Source: Polaribacter sp. IC066 (GTDB lineage: Bacteria > Bacteroidota > Bacteroidia > Flavobacteriales > Flavobacteriaceae). Taken from it: DNA of 62,064 bases. The notes below the pieces were generated by a model. The model did no database searches. It saw only the letters and a list, made by a program, of their open reading frames with translations, and was not told the DNA's origin. A program made the position numbers and the translations under genes. The DNA lies in assembly GCF_007997085.1 (NCBI RefSeq), contig NZ_VORR01000025.1, positions 1 to 62,064 on the forward strand. Reading direction: 5' to 3'. Shown piece after piece: positions 19,674-29,357 of this stretch (position 1 is its first letter; every line of letters starts with the position of its first letter).

Positions 19674-20885
19674 TTACTTTTTTATTCTCAACACAATTTC
19701 ACTCATAATATCTTTGGCAACCTCTATTTTAGATTTTAATTCGAATGGTTTTTCATTAAAATTTTTATCAATAATAGTAATTTTATTTGTGTTAGTAGCA
19801 AAACCTGCACCTTTATCTTGCAAAGAATTTAAAACAATAGCATCTAAATTTTTACGTTTAATCTTACTTTTGGCATTTTCTACTTCATTATTTGTTTCTA
19901 ATGCAAAACCTACCAAAAACTGCTGTTTTTTAAGCACCCCTAAAGAGGCTAAAATATCTTTTGTAGGTTCTAACTCCATGTGTAACGTAGAATCTTGCTT
20001 TTTTATTTTCTGATGCGCAATATTTTTTGGTTTGTAATCTGCAACGGCGGCCGATAAAATTGCAATATCTACGTTTTCAAAATATTGATGCACTGCGGTA
20101 TACATTTCATCCGCAGAAACTACATCGATTCTATGCACCGAAGCGTGTTTTATTTGTTGCTGACTTGGTCCAGAAATTAAATAAACCTCTGCACCTAAAT
20201 TGGCCGCTGCGTTTGCAATGGCAAATCCCATTTTTCCTGAAGAATGATTGCCAATAAAACGTACCGGATCAATAGCTTCATACGTAGGGCCCGCAGTAAT
20301 TAATACTTTTTTACCGTAAAGTGCTAATTTTGATACCACATCATTTTCTATAAATGATACAATATCTTCTGGCTCTGCCATTCTACCTTCGCCTACTAAG
20401 CCACTGGCTAATTCACCCGAGGTTGCAGGAATAATAATATTCTTAAAAGACTGTAATTTTGCTAAACTTTCTAGGGTAGATGGATGTTTGTACATATCTA
20501 AATCCATTGCAGGAGCAAAATATACAGGACATTTGGCAGACAAATAGGTGGCTAACAATAAATTATTGCAAACGCCATTTGCCATTTTAGAAAGTGTATT
20601 GGCCGTTGCAGGCGCTATTAGAAAATAATCTGCCCACAAGCCTAAATCTACATGATTGTTCCACAATTCATTTTCGGCTTCTTTATCATAGAAAGTGGAA
20701 TGAACAGGGTTTTTAGAAAGTGTAGAAAGTGTAAGAGGTGTTATAAAATCTTTAGACGCAGGAGTCATAATTACTTTGACTTCTGCGCCCGATTTTATAA
20801 ATAAACGGACTAAACTGGCCGTTTTGTATGCAGCAATGCCAGCAGTAATGCCTAAAAGGATTTTTTTACCACTTAAAACAGACAT
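19674..20885 (-). CDS. coaBC: phosphopantothenoylcysteine decarboxylase / phosphopantothenate-cysteine ligase
   Basis: A bifunctional enzyme making 4'-phosphopantetheine for coenzyme A. The 403-residue protein begins with a flavin-binding CoaC half (LLGITAGIAAYK near the start, NHVDLGLWADYFLIAPATAN, PAMDLDMY). The CoaB half starts about residue 190 with KVLITAGPTYEAIDPVRFIG and GNHSSGKMG, and ends with the AAVADYKP and LVGFALET motifs. Its ATG overlaps the rpoZ stop by one base (TAATG), giving translational coupling. Confidence 0.95.
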   Translation of the reverse strand: MSVLSGKKILLGITAGIAAYKTASLVRLFIKSGAEVKVIMTPASKDFITPLTLSTLSKNPVHSTFYDKEAENELWNNHVDLGLWADYFLIAPATANTLSKMANGVCNNLLLATYLSAKCPVYFAPAMDLDMYKHPSTLESLAKLQSFKNIIIPATSGELASGLVGEGRMAEPEDIVSFIENDVVSKLALYGKKVLITAGPTYEAIDPVRFIGNHSSGKMGFAIANAAANLGAEVYLISGPSQQQIKHASVHRIDVVSADEMYTAVHQYFENVDIAILSAAVADYKPKNIAHQKIKKQDSTLHMELEPTKDILASLGVLKKQQFLVGFALETNNEVENAKSKIKRKNLDAIVLNSLQDKGAGFATNTNKITIIDKNFNEKPFELKSKIEVAKDIMSEIVLRIKK

Positions 20886-21205
20886 TATTCTGTTTCTGGA
20901 GTTCTAAAATATACTTTACCATTTAACCATTCTTCAACGGCAATCGCGGTTGGTTTTGGTAAACGCTCGTAAAATTTAGAAACTTCTATTTGTTCTTTAT
21001 TTTCAAAAACCTCTTCTAAACTATCATTATAAGTAGCAAACTCATCTAACTTATCTACCAACTCTTTCTTTAAATCTGCATTTATCTGATTGGCTCTTTT
21101 AGCAATAATCGAGATTGCTTCATAAATATTTTGTGTTGGAGCTTCGATCTCATTCTTATCATAAGTAATTGTACTTATTGCCGCTTGTGTATCTTTATAA
21201 TCCAT
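20885..21205 (-). CDS. rpoZ: RNA polymerase omega-type subunit
   Basis: A 106-residue protein with the Rpb6/omega core NIYEAISIIAKRANQINADL (residues 26-45), which clamps the beta' C-terminus during polymerase assembly. An acidic middle and a LPKPTAIAVEEWLNGKVYF tail follow, as in Bacteroidota members. It lies 12 bases after bamD and overlaps coaBC by one base, so these form one operon. Confidence 0.85.
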   Translation of the reverse strand: MDYKDTQAAISTITYDKNEIEAPTQNIYEAISIIAKRANQINADLKKELVDKLDEFATYNDSLEEVFENKEQIEVSKFYERLPKPTAIAVEEWLNGKVYFRTPETE

Positions 21206-21217
21206 AATTTGTTATTT

Positions 21218-22078
21218 CTATTTAGAGTCCTCTTTTACTAATTCTTTATTTTGATCAATAATATTATTTATCCTTTCTTCTTCTTTTTGAAGTGTTGCAA
21301 ACATCTCATCACATTCTTCCATGTATTCAGATTCCGGAAAATTTCTTTTCAACTTATCATACGCTTCCATTGCAATCTTTATTCTTTCTGTTTTTCTTCT
21401 GTCGGTACTTTTAATCTCATAATCGTAGGCTGCTTTAAACCTGTAATACAGCGCTTCTTCTTTAAATTCAGAGCCTAAATAATCTGACAATAAATTATCG
21501 AAAGCTTGTATGGCTGCGTTATAATTTCTCTTATCATATCCGGCAGTTGTATAATACACCTTTGCAATTTCGAAATATTTTTTCTGTAACTTGTACCTTA
21601 ATTCTTTATAATGCTCATTTGCTTCCGGAATTTTTTCAGAATCTGGATATGTATTTATAAAACTTTGAAAAGCTTCTAATGCCTTATTAGTATCTGTTGG
21701 ATCTTTACTAAAAACAGGTGATGCTAATTTGTAACTATACGCCGATAAAAAAGCTGCCTCTTCTCTTTTTGAGCTTTTAGGATAATTTTTTATAAAACGA
21801 TCATAATAATAACCCGCTAAAGTGTAGTTTTTTTCATTAAAATTAGACTGTGCAACCATAAATTGTACACGTTCCATTTGTGGCTTACCTCTATAGGCTG
21901 GCGTAATTTTCTCAAATAAGCGCAAAGCTTTACCGTACTTTTTGGTCTCATATAGCTTTACAGCCATCTTGTACTGATCTTCAATAGTACCTTTGTTCAA
22001 TACTTTTTGATATTCTCCGCAAGAGAATAATAAAATACTAAACAACAATAAACACGCTAAATTTTTAACTTTTTGCAT
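21218..22078 (-). CDS. bamD: outer-membrane assembly lipoprotein BamD
   Basis: An essential TPR lipoprotein of the beta-barrel assembly machine, anchored on the inner face of the outer membrane. The 286-residue protein has a lipobox FSCGEY with Cys20, then tandem TPR-like helices (YETKKYGKALRLFEKI, YYYDRFIKNYPKS, FQSFINTYPDSEKI, KLKRNFPESEY). It heads the bamD-rpoZ-coaBC operon. A TAATTTTG motif on the minus strand at 22083-22090 lies only 4 bases before the ATG, so if used it would give an almost leaderless transcript. Confidence 0.93.
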   Translation of the reverse strand: MQKVKNLACLLLFSILLFSCGEYQKVLNKGTIEDQYKMAVKLYETKKYGKALRLFEKITPAYRGKPQMERVQFMVAQSNFNEKNYTLAGYYYDRFIKNYPKSSKREEAAFLSAYSYKLASPVFSKDPTDTNKALEAFQSFINTYPDSEKIPEANEHYKELRYKLQKKYFEIAKVYYTTAGYDKRNYNAAIQAFDNLLSDYLGSEFKEEALYYRFKAAYDYEIKSTDRRKTERIKIAMEAYDKLKRNFPESEYMEECDEMFATLQKEEERINNIIDQNKELVKEDSK

Positions 22079-22291
22079 CGGGCAAAATTAGTAATTATTT
22101 ATGGATAATAAAAGTATTTGTTTTTCTCAAAATAAATCTTTTCAACTTCTTCAATACCCTTTTTAACAATGCGAATTTTTAAAGAAATTCATCACCCTTT
22201 AAAACGAATTTTACAACACTAAATTGTGCTCTGCAATAATCAACATAAAAGACCTAAAAATACGCCAAATTGATATTAAAGGTTTGTTAAG

Positions 22292-22525
22292 GTTGGTTTT
22301 TGGTTGATGGTTGTTAATTTGTGGTTTGTGGCTGTTAATTATTGATTAATATCTCTGGTTTCTTGTTTCTTTCTTGGCTCGTGGTTCCGTTTTCCAAAAT
22401 AATATTTATTATTTCTCGACTCTTGTTTGTTGTCTCTTGTTTTCTTGTCTCTTAAAATAATCTATTATTTCTTCTCTATTGTCTCTAAATAGAATTTCTT
22501 ATTTCTCGTCTTTCGTCTCTAAGAT
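22292..22525 (+). repeat. degenerate heptamer array downstream of dapA
   Basis: Nine in-phase words from 22292: GTTGGTT, TTTGGTT, GATGGTT, GTTAATT, TGTGGTT, TGTGGCT, GTTAATT, ATTGATT, AATATCT. Slipped blocks follow, rich in CTTGTTT, CTCTTGT and CTCGTCT words, up to the dapA stop. It is T/G-rich on the + strand. The remaining 22079-22291 spacer shows nothing beyond AT-rich DNA. Confidence 0.7.
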
Positions 22526-22536
22526 CAAACTTGAAA

Positions 22537-23412
22537 TTAAAAATCTGAAACGTACTTACTTATTTTTGCTTCTAACGCCGCACTCGCTTTTACCAATGGC
22601 AAACGCACATTATTTTTACCAATACCTAATTCTTGTAAAACAGTTTTAATACCAGCCGGATTATTCTCTTCAAAAATATAATCCATAATATCCATCATTT
22701 TATAATGAATCTTGTAGGCCTCCACGTTTTTGCCTTCTAAACCTAACTGAATCATTTTAGAAAACAATTTCGGAAACGCTTGCCCTATAACAGAAATAAC
22801 ACCTGCACCACCTGCTAAAGCAACCCCCAAAGCCAAATCATCATCACCAGAAATAATTAAAAAATCGGCAGGTTTGTCTTTTAGTAATGTGTGATATTGT
22901 TGCTGATTGTTGCCTGCTTCTTTAATGCCCACAATATTGCTAAAATCTTTTGCCAAGCGTAATGTTGTTGCTGCCTCCATATTTTTAGCAGTTCTTCCAG
23001 GAACGTTGTATAAAATAATAGGCCATTTAGTTGCTTCTGAAATTGCTTTAAAGTGCTGATAAAAACCTTCTTGAGTTGGCTTGCAATAATACGGAGCAAC
23101 AGAAAGAATTCCATCCATTTCTGATAAATCTCTAGTTTGCAACTCTTCTACAACTTTTAGTGTATTATTACCGCCAATACCTAACACTAAAGGCACACGC
23201 TTATTATTTGTTTTTACAATAACATCAATCACTACTTGTTTCTCTTCTTCAGAGATTGTACCACTTTCGCCAGTTGTGCCATTAATTACTAAATAATTAG
23301 TACTATTTTCGATGTTAAAATTTACTAATTTTATAAGCGCATCAACATCTACGGTTAAATCGTCGTTAAAAGGGGTAATTAAAGCAACACCAGTACCAAT
23401 AAATTTTTGCAT
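22537..23412 (-). CDS. dapA: 4-hydroxy-tetrahydrodipicolinate synthase
   Basis: Condenses pyruvate with aspartate semialdehyde, the first committed step of lysine and diaminopimelate synthesis. The 291-residue TIM-barrel protein starts GTGVALITPF and has NGTTGESGT (near 44-52), ILYNVPGRT, and the Schiff-base Lys164 in VGIKEAGN. Its start follows a short AT-rich leader. It is separated from bamD by the heptamer array region, so co-transcription is uncertain. Confidence 0.95.
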   Translation of the reverse strand: MQKFIGTGVALITPFNDDLTVDVDALIKLVNFNIENSTNYLVINGTTGESGTISEEEKQVVIDVIVKTNNKRVPLVLGIGGNNTLKVVEELQTRDLSEMDGILSVAPYYCKPTQEGFYQHFKAISEATKWPIILYNVPGRTAKNMEAATTLRLAKDFSNIVGIKEAGNNQQQYHTLLKDKPADFLIISGDDDLALGVALAGGAGVISVIGQAFPKLFSKMIQLGLEGKNVEAYKIHYKMMDIMDYIFEENNPAGIKTVLQELGIGKNNVRLPLVKASAALEAKISKYVSDF

Positions 23413-23512
23413 TATTTTTTATTTTTTAGAAGGGTAAAATTACAATAATCAAATTGAATGCTGCATTAAAAAGTGAGTTCTAATAAAGAATACACAACTT
23501 TTTAAATGAAGT

Positions 23513-24019
23513 TTAATTTTTTAGTTTTTGTAAAATAATTAAGTATTTTTTTAATTCTGAAAGAAAGCTTTCTACTTTTGTTGGGTATTCTGCTATTTCT
23601 AAATCGTATAAACGCTGGTTTACTTCTGCAAAACCAACTTTAAATTTAGCGTTAGAGCGCAAAACTGCATTTTCTAGATATAAATTATTTTTATTAAAAT
23701 ACCCAATTAACAAATCAAAAGGTTCATCAATAAAAGATTTAAAAGGGCCTTTTTTTGGCTCTCCTTTCCAGTTAAAATCTTTTTCTGTAAAAAATTTATA
23801 TGAACGAACCTGATTTGTACTAAAAGGTCTGTAGCGGTAGGTTCTCATATTTCCTAAATCTAATATTCTTTCTGCTTCATCTTGAATCTGTATCCATTTT
23901 GCAAGCTCACCAGATATTAAGATGGCAACTGTGTACACCTCTTCATTAGAGACTACCCTATTTTCCTCTTTTTCTAGTAGTAATTTGTGAAATCGTTTTT
24001 TTATGAAAGATTTTTTCAA
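23513..24019 (-). CDS. conserved flavobacterial hypothetical protein (DUF6913-like)
   Basis: A 168-residue soluble basic protein beginning MKKSFIKKRFHKLLLEK. It has a central FNWKGEPKKGPFKSFIDEPF motif and the downstream FDLLIGYFNKNN, LYLENAVLRSNAKFKVGFAE, then QRLYDLEI. I associate this pattern with a family found upstream of dapA in flavobacteria, tentatively DUF6913. No catalytic residues are evident. The start lies 100 bases upstream of dapA on the same strand. Confidence 0.75.
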   Translation of the reverse strand: MKKSFIKKRFHKLLLEKEENRVVSNEEVYTVAILISGELAKWIQIQDEAERILDLGNMRTYRYRPFSTNQVRSYKFFTEKDFNWKGEPKKGPFKSFIDEPFDLLIGYFNKNNLYLENAVLRSNAKFKVGFAEVNQRLYDLEIAEYPTKVESFLSELKKYLIILQKLKN

Positions 24020-24235
24020 ACTAGTAAATTCTATTTATATGATTTGTTTCGTCGGTAAAAATACTATTATTTATTTGTTTCTTGTTCTAACCGAATACAC
24101 TGATTTTATAGCTGCCTTTAATTGTTAAAATAACACTTTGAAGTTCGGACACCCAACTTGATAATTATTTAAATTTACGTTTATAACGAACAAATTAAAC
24201 GCCAACTATCAACTAAAAAAGAACCCCTAAAACTA

Positions 24236-24279
24236 AAAACAACTGCCAAATAATTACGTTTAGCAGTTGTTTTTTTTTA
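24236..24279 (-). terminator. terminator of the ABC-M1 peptidase operon
   Basis: A 12-base stem AAAAACAACTGC (24236-24247) with GCAGTTGTTTTT (24264-24275) lies 14 bases beyond the stop at 24293. A/T tracts on both sides allow use in both directions. Confidence 0.7.
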
Positions 24280-24292
24280 AATATAAAATGAA

Positions 24293-27200
24293 CTACAACC
24301 TTCTTCTATTATCTCCAGATTGCGTATCAATCAATTTATTGTAAGGATCTACGCCAACTTCGACCGGTTTTTTATCAACAATAATGGTGATTTTATTATT
24401 GATTTCAGTTATCTTGTGCTTTTTAAAATACAATTCGGTTTCTTTCTTTTCGCCATCAACCTCTTCTTCACCAAAAACACCAATATCTATATAGTCTTTT
24501 AAATGAACTGATAAAATAGGCTTTTTCATGTCTTCTGTTTTATAGGTTAACGTATCGCCTACTTTTTCTCCGTAAAACTTCTTTCCTTTTTCATCGTTTC
24601 TGTACTTAGCAACTTCAAACTCAATATCTACTTGATATTTTCCGTTCTCTAACTTTGTAGATTTTACTTCGACGATTCTATTTTGATAGAGTGTTATGGT
24701 CTCGAACATATCTTTAATTACATAATTCAAAGAATCTGGTGTAACCTCTTTAATATAAGCTAACATTTCTATTGATGTTGTATAGGGTGGCTCTTGAAAT
24801 TGCACTTTTTCTACATATTTTTTTAAAGCTCCGTTTAACTTTTCTTCACCAATATAATCGCTTAAAGCATATAATACCAAAGAACCTTTTTGATAATGAA
24901 TATAGCCTTGCCCATCATTATACATTAACGGGTTTTCTCTTTTAGATTCAAAAGTTCTTTGCATTAAATAACTATCTAAAGATCCTTTTAAAAAGGTTCG
25001 CATTTTAGCTTTTCCATATTCCTGCTCTAACACTTTTAAAGAGGCATATTCAGACATACTTTCAGACATCATTATAGCACCTAAAACATCTGCACCAATT
25101 ACTTGATGCGCCCACCATTGGTGCGCCACTTCATGAGCCGTTATTCTAAAAGGATAATCAACTCCGTCATCATTTTCATCATCTACATCTGCTATAAAAC
25201 CTGCATCACCTGCAAATGGAATCGTATTTGCAAAAGCTTGGGCAAAACTTCCACTAGGAAACTCTACAATTCTTAATTGTCTGTGCTGATACGGACTAAA
25301 ATTCTTTGCATTGTAGGCTAAAGAAGCTTTCATTCCTTTCATCATTCTATCTAGATTATAATCATGTGGTTTGTGATAATAAATTTCTAGACTAATTCCA
25401 TTCCACATTTCTTTTTTAACTTCATATCTAGCAGAATTAAATGCGTAAAAATTTAAAATTTTACTATCCATTTTATAATGAAAATACTTTCGATCATTTT
25501 CTAGCCATTCTTTTTGTAAATACCCTGGAGCAATGGCAATTTGATCTTTAGAAGTCGATACCGTTGCTTCAAAATCGATCCAATCTGAATCTTTTGAAAT
25601 ATAGGTGTTTCCTAAAGCAGTAGAGTCTGATGGATATGGTTTTAAATTATTGGGTAGTAAATCGTATTTTTCACGTGTTTTATTATCTGTTAATTCTCCT
25701 CCGGCGGCATACCCTAGAGAGGGAAACATAGAAGAATTATTTATAAAGGTACCGTTTTCTACAATTGGAGATTGTCTTTGAAACATTGTATTCTCATTAC
25801 TTTTCACATGAATTGTAAGCTGTAAAGTATCTCCAGGTTGTATTTTTTTATCAAAATGATAGATATCAAAATTAAAAATAGTGTCTTCTGAAACTAGCGT
25901 GTTCGCTTTATTAAACTCAAAAGTATTTTCTAATGAATTATGATTTAAAAAAACACTATCAATTGCTTCATCTGTTTTATTTACCAGTGTATAAATTGCA
26001 CTGGCTTTATAAGTTCTTTTCTTCGGATAAAGATGGACATCGGCATTTACAGCAACAATTCTTGGCTGTTTATAATTTTGATATTTTTTATAAGTTTTTT
26101 CCCACTTTACAGCATCTAATTCAGCTTGTTTAGAAGATGAATTTTCTTTGTCAGATTTAGTTTCAAAATAAATAGTAGTTCCTAAAGTTAAAAAAGCAAC
26201 CAAAACAACCGCTAAACTTATGATCTTCGATTTTGTAAAACGTTCGCTTGCAATAGAAAGTCTTTCCTTAAAAGAATTTGGCAAACCTCGAACCCACATT
26301 AAGATACTTAAAATTAAAAGTAAGGTTCCACCTAAAATCCAATATAATTTGTACCATAAATATCTTGACAAGGCCGAACCATAGCCATTCATATCTGTAT
26401 AACTAAAACCAGGGCCTTCATTGTATTTAAAGATTGCTAATTCGATGCCTATTAAAGATAAAAACGGAATTCCGATAGCCAATATCAACAAGATAAAAAA
26501 GCCTAAATATTGGTTTTTAACTAAAGTTTGTACAAAGATTGCTAGGAACGCCCAAATAACATAATTCAAGAATTTTAAACCATATAGTTCTTTTAAATAA
26601 TGGCCTATTTCGTATTCATAATATCCCTGATACGTCTGAAACAAAACCCCTGCAACCAAAATAACTGCTAATAAAACGATTTGCATTTTTAATAAGGCAA
26701 TTAGCTTAGAGAAAAGTAGCGTCCAATTAGGTATTGGAGTGCTATCTACCAAATGATTTATATTCGCCGTATTTGCTCTTTGAATTAGAATACCTGCATA
26801 TAAAAAAGTACATAAGTTAATGATTAATGCACTAAAAACATTTCCGCCACTTAACATTAACCATGTTACAGGAAGTGTTTTTGTACCTGAAATTTCACCA
26901 ACTGTAAATAAGGCTCCTATCAATAATAAAATACCTACAACTAGAATACAAATAAATGGTAAACTCTTAAAAATAAATTTAAAATCGAGGTTAGACAGAT
27001 TCCACATTGTTTTTAAATTCTGAACAAAAGAGTAATTATGCGTTACTTTTGGTAACGTAATTCTTGTAATTCCGCTAAAATTTCTTTTGGTAACTCTTTC
27101 ACCTTTCGTTTTCTTAAAAGAAATAGAAATCGCGTTTTGACTAAATTTAAAATATTTGTAAACCAAACCAAAAATTAACGAAGAAACAACCAACCATAAC

Positions 27201-27943
27201 AATCTGTTATAAATTATGAGTTCTTTTATGGGTATTTGTAATTCATTTTGTTCAAAAACTGTCCAATATTTTGTGTAATAACCAACGGCAGAAGACCCAA
27301 AAGGATCTAGTATTGCTAACAACTTTGCTTGTTCTGGATCAGAAAGAATAGTAGCAACAGCTCCTTGCGCAAATAATAAAATGATTACGGTTATAAAACC
27401 AGCAGCAATATTTCTAGAGAAAGTAACAACAGCAAAAACAACGGCTCCAAAAAACAAAATATTTGGTAAAATATAAATTAAGTACGTTTGTAAATAGGTA
27501 ATGATGTTAAAATCGCCAACAATTTCTGAATTTGTTCCAGGAAATCTAAAACCAATCATCATTCCCAAAGCAATTACCAAAACAATGGCAGAAACTACCA
27601 CAATACCGCTAAAAAACTTCGCAAATAAATAATTAGCCTTTGTAAATGGATACGAATATAAAATGGTGTGCATTTCACTTTTAAAATCTCTGTAAATAGA
27701 AACCCCAATAATCGACGGGAACAAGAAAAATATTAAAGTGGTAAAGCCATTAAATAAACCCGTAATACCAATGGGCGAATTTACAACTCTAGAGGAACCT
27801 GTTGTTCCTGTAATGCCGTCAAAGATACCAGCGGTTGTAGCAGACAATAAAAAAGAAAGGAATAAGAATATAGTAATGTAAATGTAAAAAACAGGTTTAT
27901 GAAACCAGTATTTTAATTCTTGTTTAAAAATAGTTGAAAACAT
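24293..27943 (-). CDS. ABC-2 permease fused to an M1-type metallopeptidase
   Basis: A 1216-residue two-part protein. Residues 1 to about 590 are an ABC-2 type permease with roughly a dozen membrane spans in two sets (for example FYIYITIFLFLSFLLSA at 17-33 and IISLAVVLVAFLTLG near 575). The remainder faces the periplasm and ends in an M1 aminopeptidase-like domain. Zinc ligands His937 and His941 with Glu938 are in HEVAHQWW, and a Glu near 961 (MMSESMSEY) is the likely third ligand. The GxMEN exopeptidase loop is not obvious; GSFAQAFANT sits in its place. It follows the ATPase gene by 85 bases. The substrate is unknown; such fusions are a known Bacteroidota family. Confidence 0.88.
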   Translation of the reverse strand: MFSTIFKQELKYWFHKPVFYIYITIFLFLSFLLSATTAGIFDGITGTTGSSRVVNSPIGITGLFNGFTTLIFFLFPSIIGVSIYRDFKSEMHTILYSYPFTKANYLFAKFFSGIVVVSAIVLVIALGMMIGFRFPGTNSEIVGDFNIITYLQTYLIYILPNILFFGAVVFAVVTFSRNIAAGFITVIILLFAQGAVATILSDPEQAKLLAILDPFGSSAVGYYTKYWTVFEQNELQIPIKELIIYNRLLWLVVSSLIFGLVYKYFKFSQNAISISFKKTKGERVTKRNFSGITRITLPKVTHNYSFVQNLKTMWNLSNLDFKFIFKSLPFICILVVGILLLIGALFTVGEISGTKTLPVTWLMLSGGNVFSALIINLCTFLYAGILIQRANTANINHLVDSTPIPNWTLLFSKLIALLKMQIVLLAVILVAGVLFQTYQGYYEYEIGHYLKELYGLKFLNYVIWAFLAIFVQTLVKNQYLGFFILLILAIGIPFLSLIGIELAIFKYNEGPGFSYTDMNGYGSALSRYLWYKLYWILGGTLLLILSILMWVRGLPNSFKERLSIASERFTKSKIISLAVVLVAFLTLGTTIYFETKSDKENSSSKQAELDAVKWEKTYKKYQNYKQPRIVAVNADVHLYPKKRTYKASAIYTLVNKTDEAIDSVFLNHNSLENTFEFNKANTLVSEDTIFNFDIYHFDKKIQPGDTLQLTIHVKSNENTMFQRQSPIVENGTFINNSSMFPSLGYAAGGELTDNKTREKYDLLPNNLKPYPSDSTALGNTYISKDSDWIDFEATVSTSKDQIAIAPGYLQKEWLENDRKYFHYKMDSKILNFYAFNSARYEVKKEMWNGISLEIYYHKPHDYNLDRMMKGMKASLAYNAKNFSPYQHRQLRIVEFPSGSFAQAFANTIPFAGDAGFIADVDDENDDGVDYPFRITAHEVAHQWWAHQVIGADVLGAIMMSESMSEYASLKVLEQEYGKAKMRTFLKGSLDSYLMQRTFESKRENPLMYNDGQGYIHYQKGSLVLYALSDYIGEEKLNGALKKYVEKVQFQEPPYTTSIEMLAYIKEVTPDSLNYVIKDMFETITLYQNRIVEVKSTKLENGKYQVDIEFEVAKYRNDEKGKKFYGEKVGDTLTYKTEDMKKPILSVHLKDYIDIGVFGEEEVDGEKKETELYFKKHKITEINNKITIIVDKKPVEVGVDPYNKLIDTQSGDNRRRL

Positions 27944-28028
27944 ATAGAATATATAATTGTGTAAATATTAGATTGTGCCATTAGAGGAAAACTCAAAACC
28001 TTGAAATCAAAACTTTAAATTTTGATTT

Positions 28029-28916
28029 TTAAACTAACTGTGGTTCATCTTGTTTTAAAGCGATAAAATAAACATCATCTAATTGAGGCGTTGAGGCAAC
28101 AAATTCTTCTGATGGTTTTTCAGCCGAATGCACTCGTACATTTAGGGTATTATCTTGGTTGTAGTTCGATGATAAAATTTTGTACAATTTTTCTTCTTGC
28201 TCTAAATGTTCTCTTTCAATAATTTTAGTCCAAATTTTACCTTCTAATTCTTTTGTCGCATTTTGAGGCGTGGTATGATTCAGAATTTTACCGCCGTTTA
28301 AAATAGCCATTTCGTTGCACAACTCTTTTACATCTTCTACAATATGAGTAGAAAAAATAACGGTACAATTGGTACCTACTTCTCGTAAAACATTTAAAAA
28401 ACGATGTCTTTCTGCCGGATCTAGCCCTGCTGTGGGTTCATCAACAATAATTAACTTCGGGTTGTTTAAAAGCAACTGCGCAATTCCGAAACGTTGTTTC
28501 ATTCCGCCAGAATACCCCGCAACATGTTTGTGCCTTACCTCATATAAATTGGTAATTTCTAAAACTTCTTTTACAATAGCGTCTCTTTCAGACTTTTTAG
28601 AAATTCCTTTTAAGGTTGCAAAATAGTTTAACAACTCTTCTGCAGACATTTTAGGATACACACCAAAAGACTGTGGCAAATACCCCAACACTTTTCTTAA
28701 AGACATATTATCTTTTAAAACATCAATATCCCCAAACATAATAGAGCCAGAATCCGGACTTTGTAACGTAGCAATTGTTCTCATTAAAGATGATTTACCT
28801 GCACCGTTTGGTCCTAACAAACCAAACATTCCCGAACCGATTTCTATACTCAAATCATCAATTGCTTTTACGCCGTTCTTATATGTTTTTGTTAAATTTT
28901 TGATTACTAATTTCAT
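28029..28916 (-). CDS. ABC transporter ATP-binding protein
   Basis: The ATPase partner of the permease-peptidase encoded downstream. The 295-residue protein has Walker A GPNGAGKSS at 35-43, Q-loop GYLPQSFG at 78-85, signature YSGGMKQR at 135-142, Walker B LIIVDEPTAGLDP at 155-167 and the switch His191. The last 80 residues form a regulatory extension seen in drug and antibiotic-type ABC-2 exporters. It comes first in a two-gene minus-strand operon. Confidence 0.92.
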   Translation of the reverse strand: MKLVIKNLTKTYKNGVKAIDDLSIEIGSGMFGLLGPNGAGKSSLMRTIATLQSPDSGSIMFGDIDVLKDNMSLRKVLGYLPQSFGVYPKMSAEELLNYFATLKGISKKSERDAIVKEVLEITNLYEVRHKHVAGYSGGMKQRFGIAQLLLNNPKLIIVDEPTAGLDPAERHRFLNVLREVGTNCTVIFSTHIVEDVKELCNEMAILNGGKILNHTTPQNATKELEGKIWTKIIEREHLEQEEKLYKILSSNYNQDNTLNVRVHSAEKPSEEFVASTPQLDDVYFIALKQDEPQLV

Positions 28917-29357
28917 GTTACAACTATTTTAATTCTTGAATGTAATTTGTTAACTGCTTTTTTCAAAATAAAGATACAAATAAATGGCGGCTCCAAAATT
29001 CGTGGTATCTGTAGAGATCAAATACCAACTTTTTTTAAAGTACGCATCTCATTTTTATTGAATATCTCGGGTAGAACTTTTTAGATATATTTAGAATCTA
29101 ACGTAAGTTTTGAATGGCATATTAATGATTCTACTTTATATTCTTTCTTCATAATTCGTTTTATCTTTAGATAAGTATGCAAGAAACAACTTTTGTTACA
29201 AGTTTTTACTATTAATTTCTGTAAAACTTAAAAATCGCTTTATTTTTGCTAAAAGTTATAAGAATTTCTAAAAAAATTCTTACCTTATTGATGTATCTAA
29301 AAGAGATACAAAAACTAAAACTGATACCTTAAAAATAAATTTTTATACACGTACTTC
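28917..29357. other. divergent intergenic region
   Basis: A 440-base AT-rich region between the ABC operon and the M42 peptidase gene, expected to hold promoters in both directions. A + strand TATTTTTG at 29241-29248 is a possible -7 element, and TGTATCT/AGATACA (29292-29310) forms a small inverted repeat. No gene is visible. Confidence 0.45.

Noticed and set aside
19411..20013. 200-codon + strand frame
   Set aside because: It is antisense to coaBC and the start of porD, both clearly coding.
15776..22525. Heptamer arrays as CRISPR arrays or coding repeats
   Set aside because: There are no spacers of constant length and the unit is only 7 bases, which cannot keep a reading frame.
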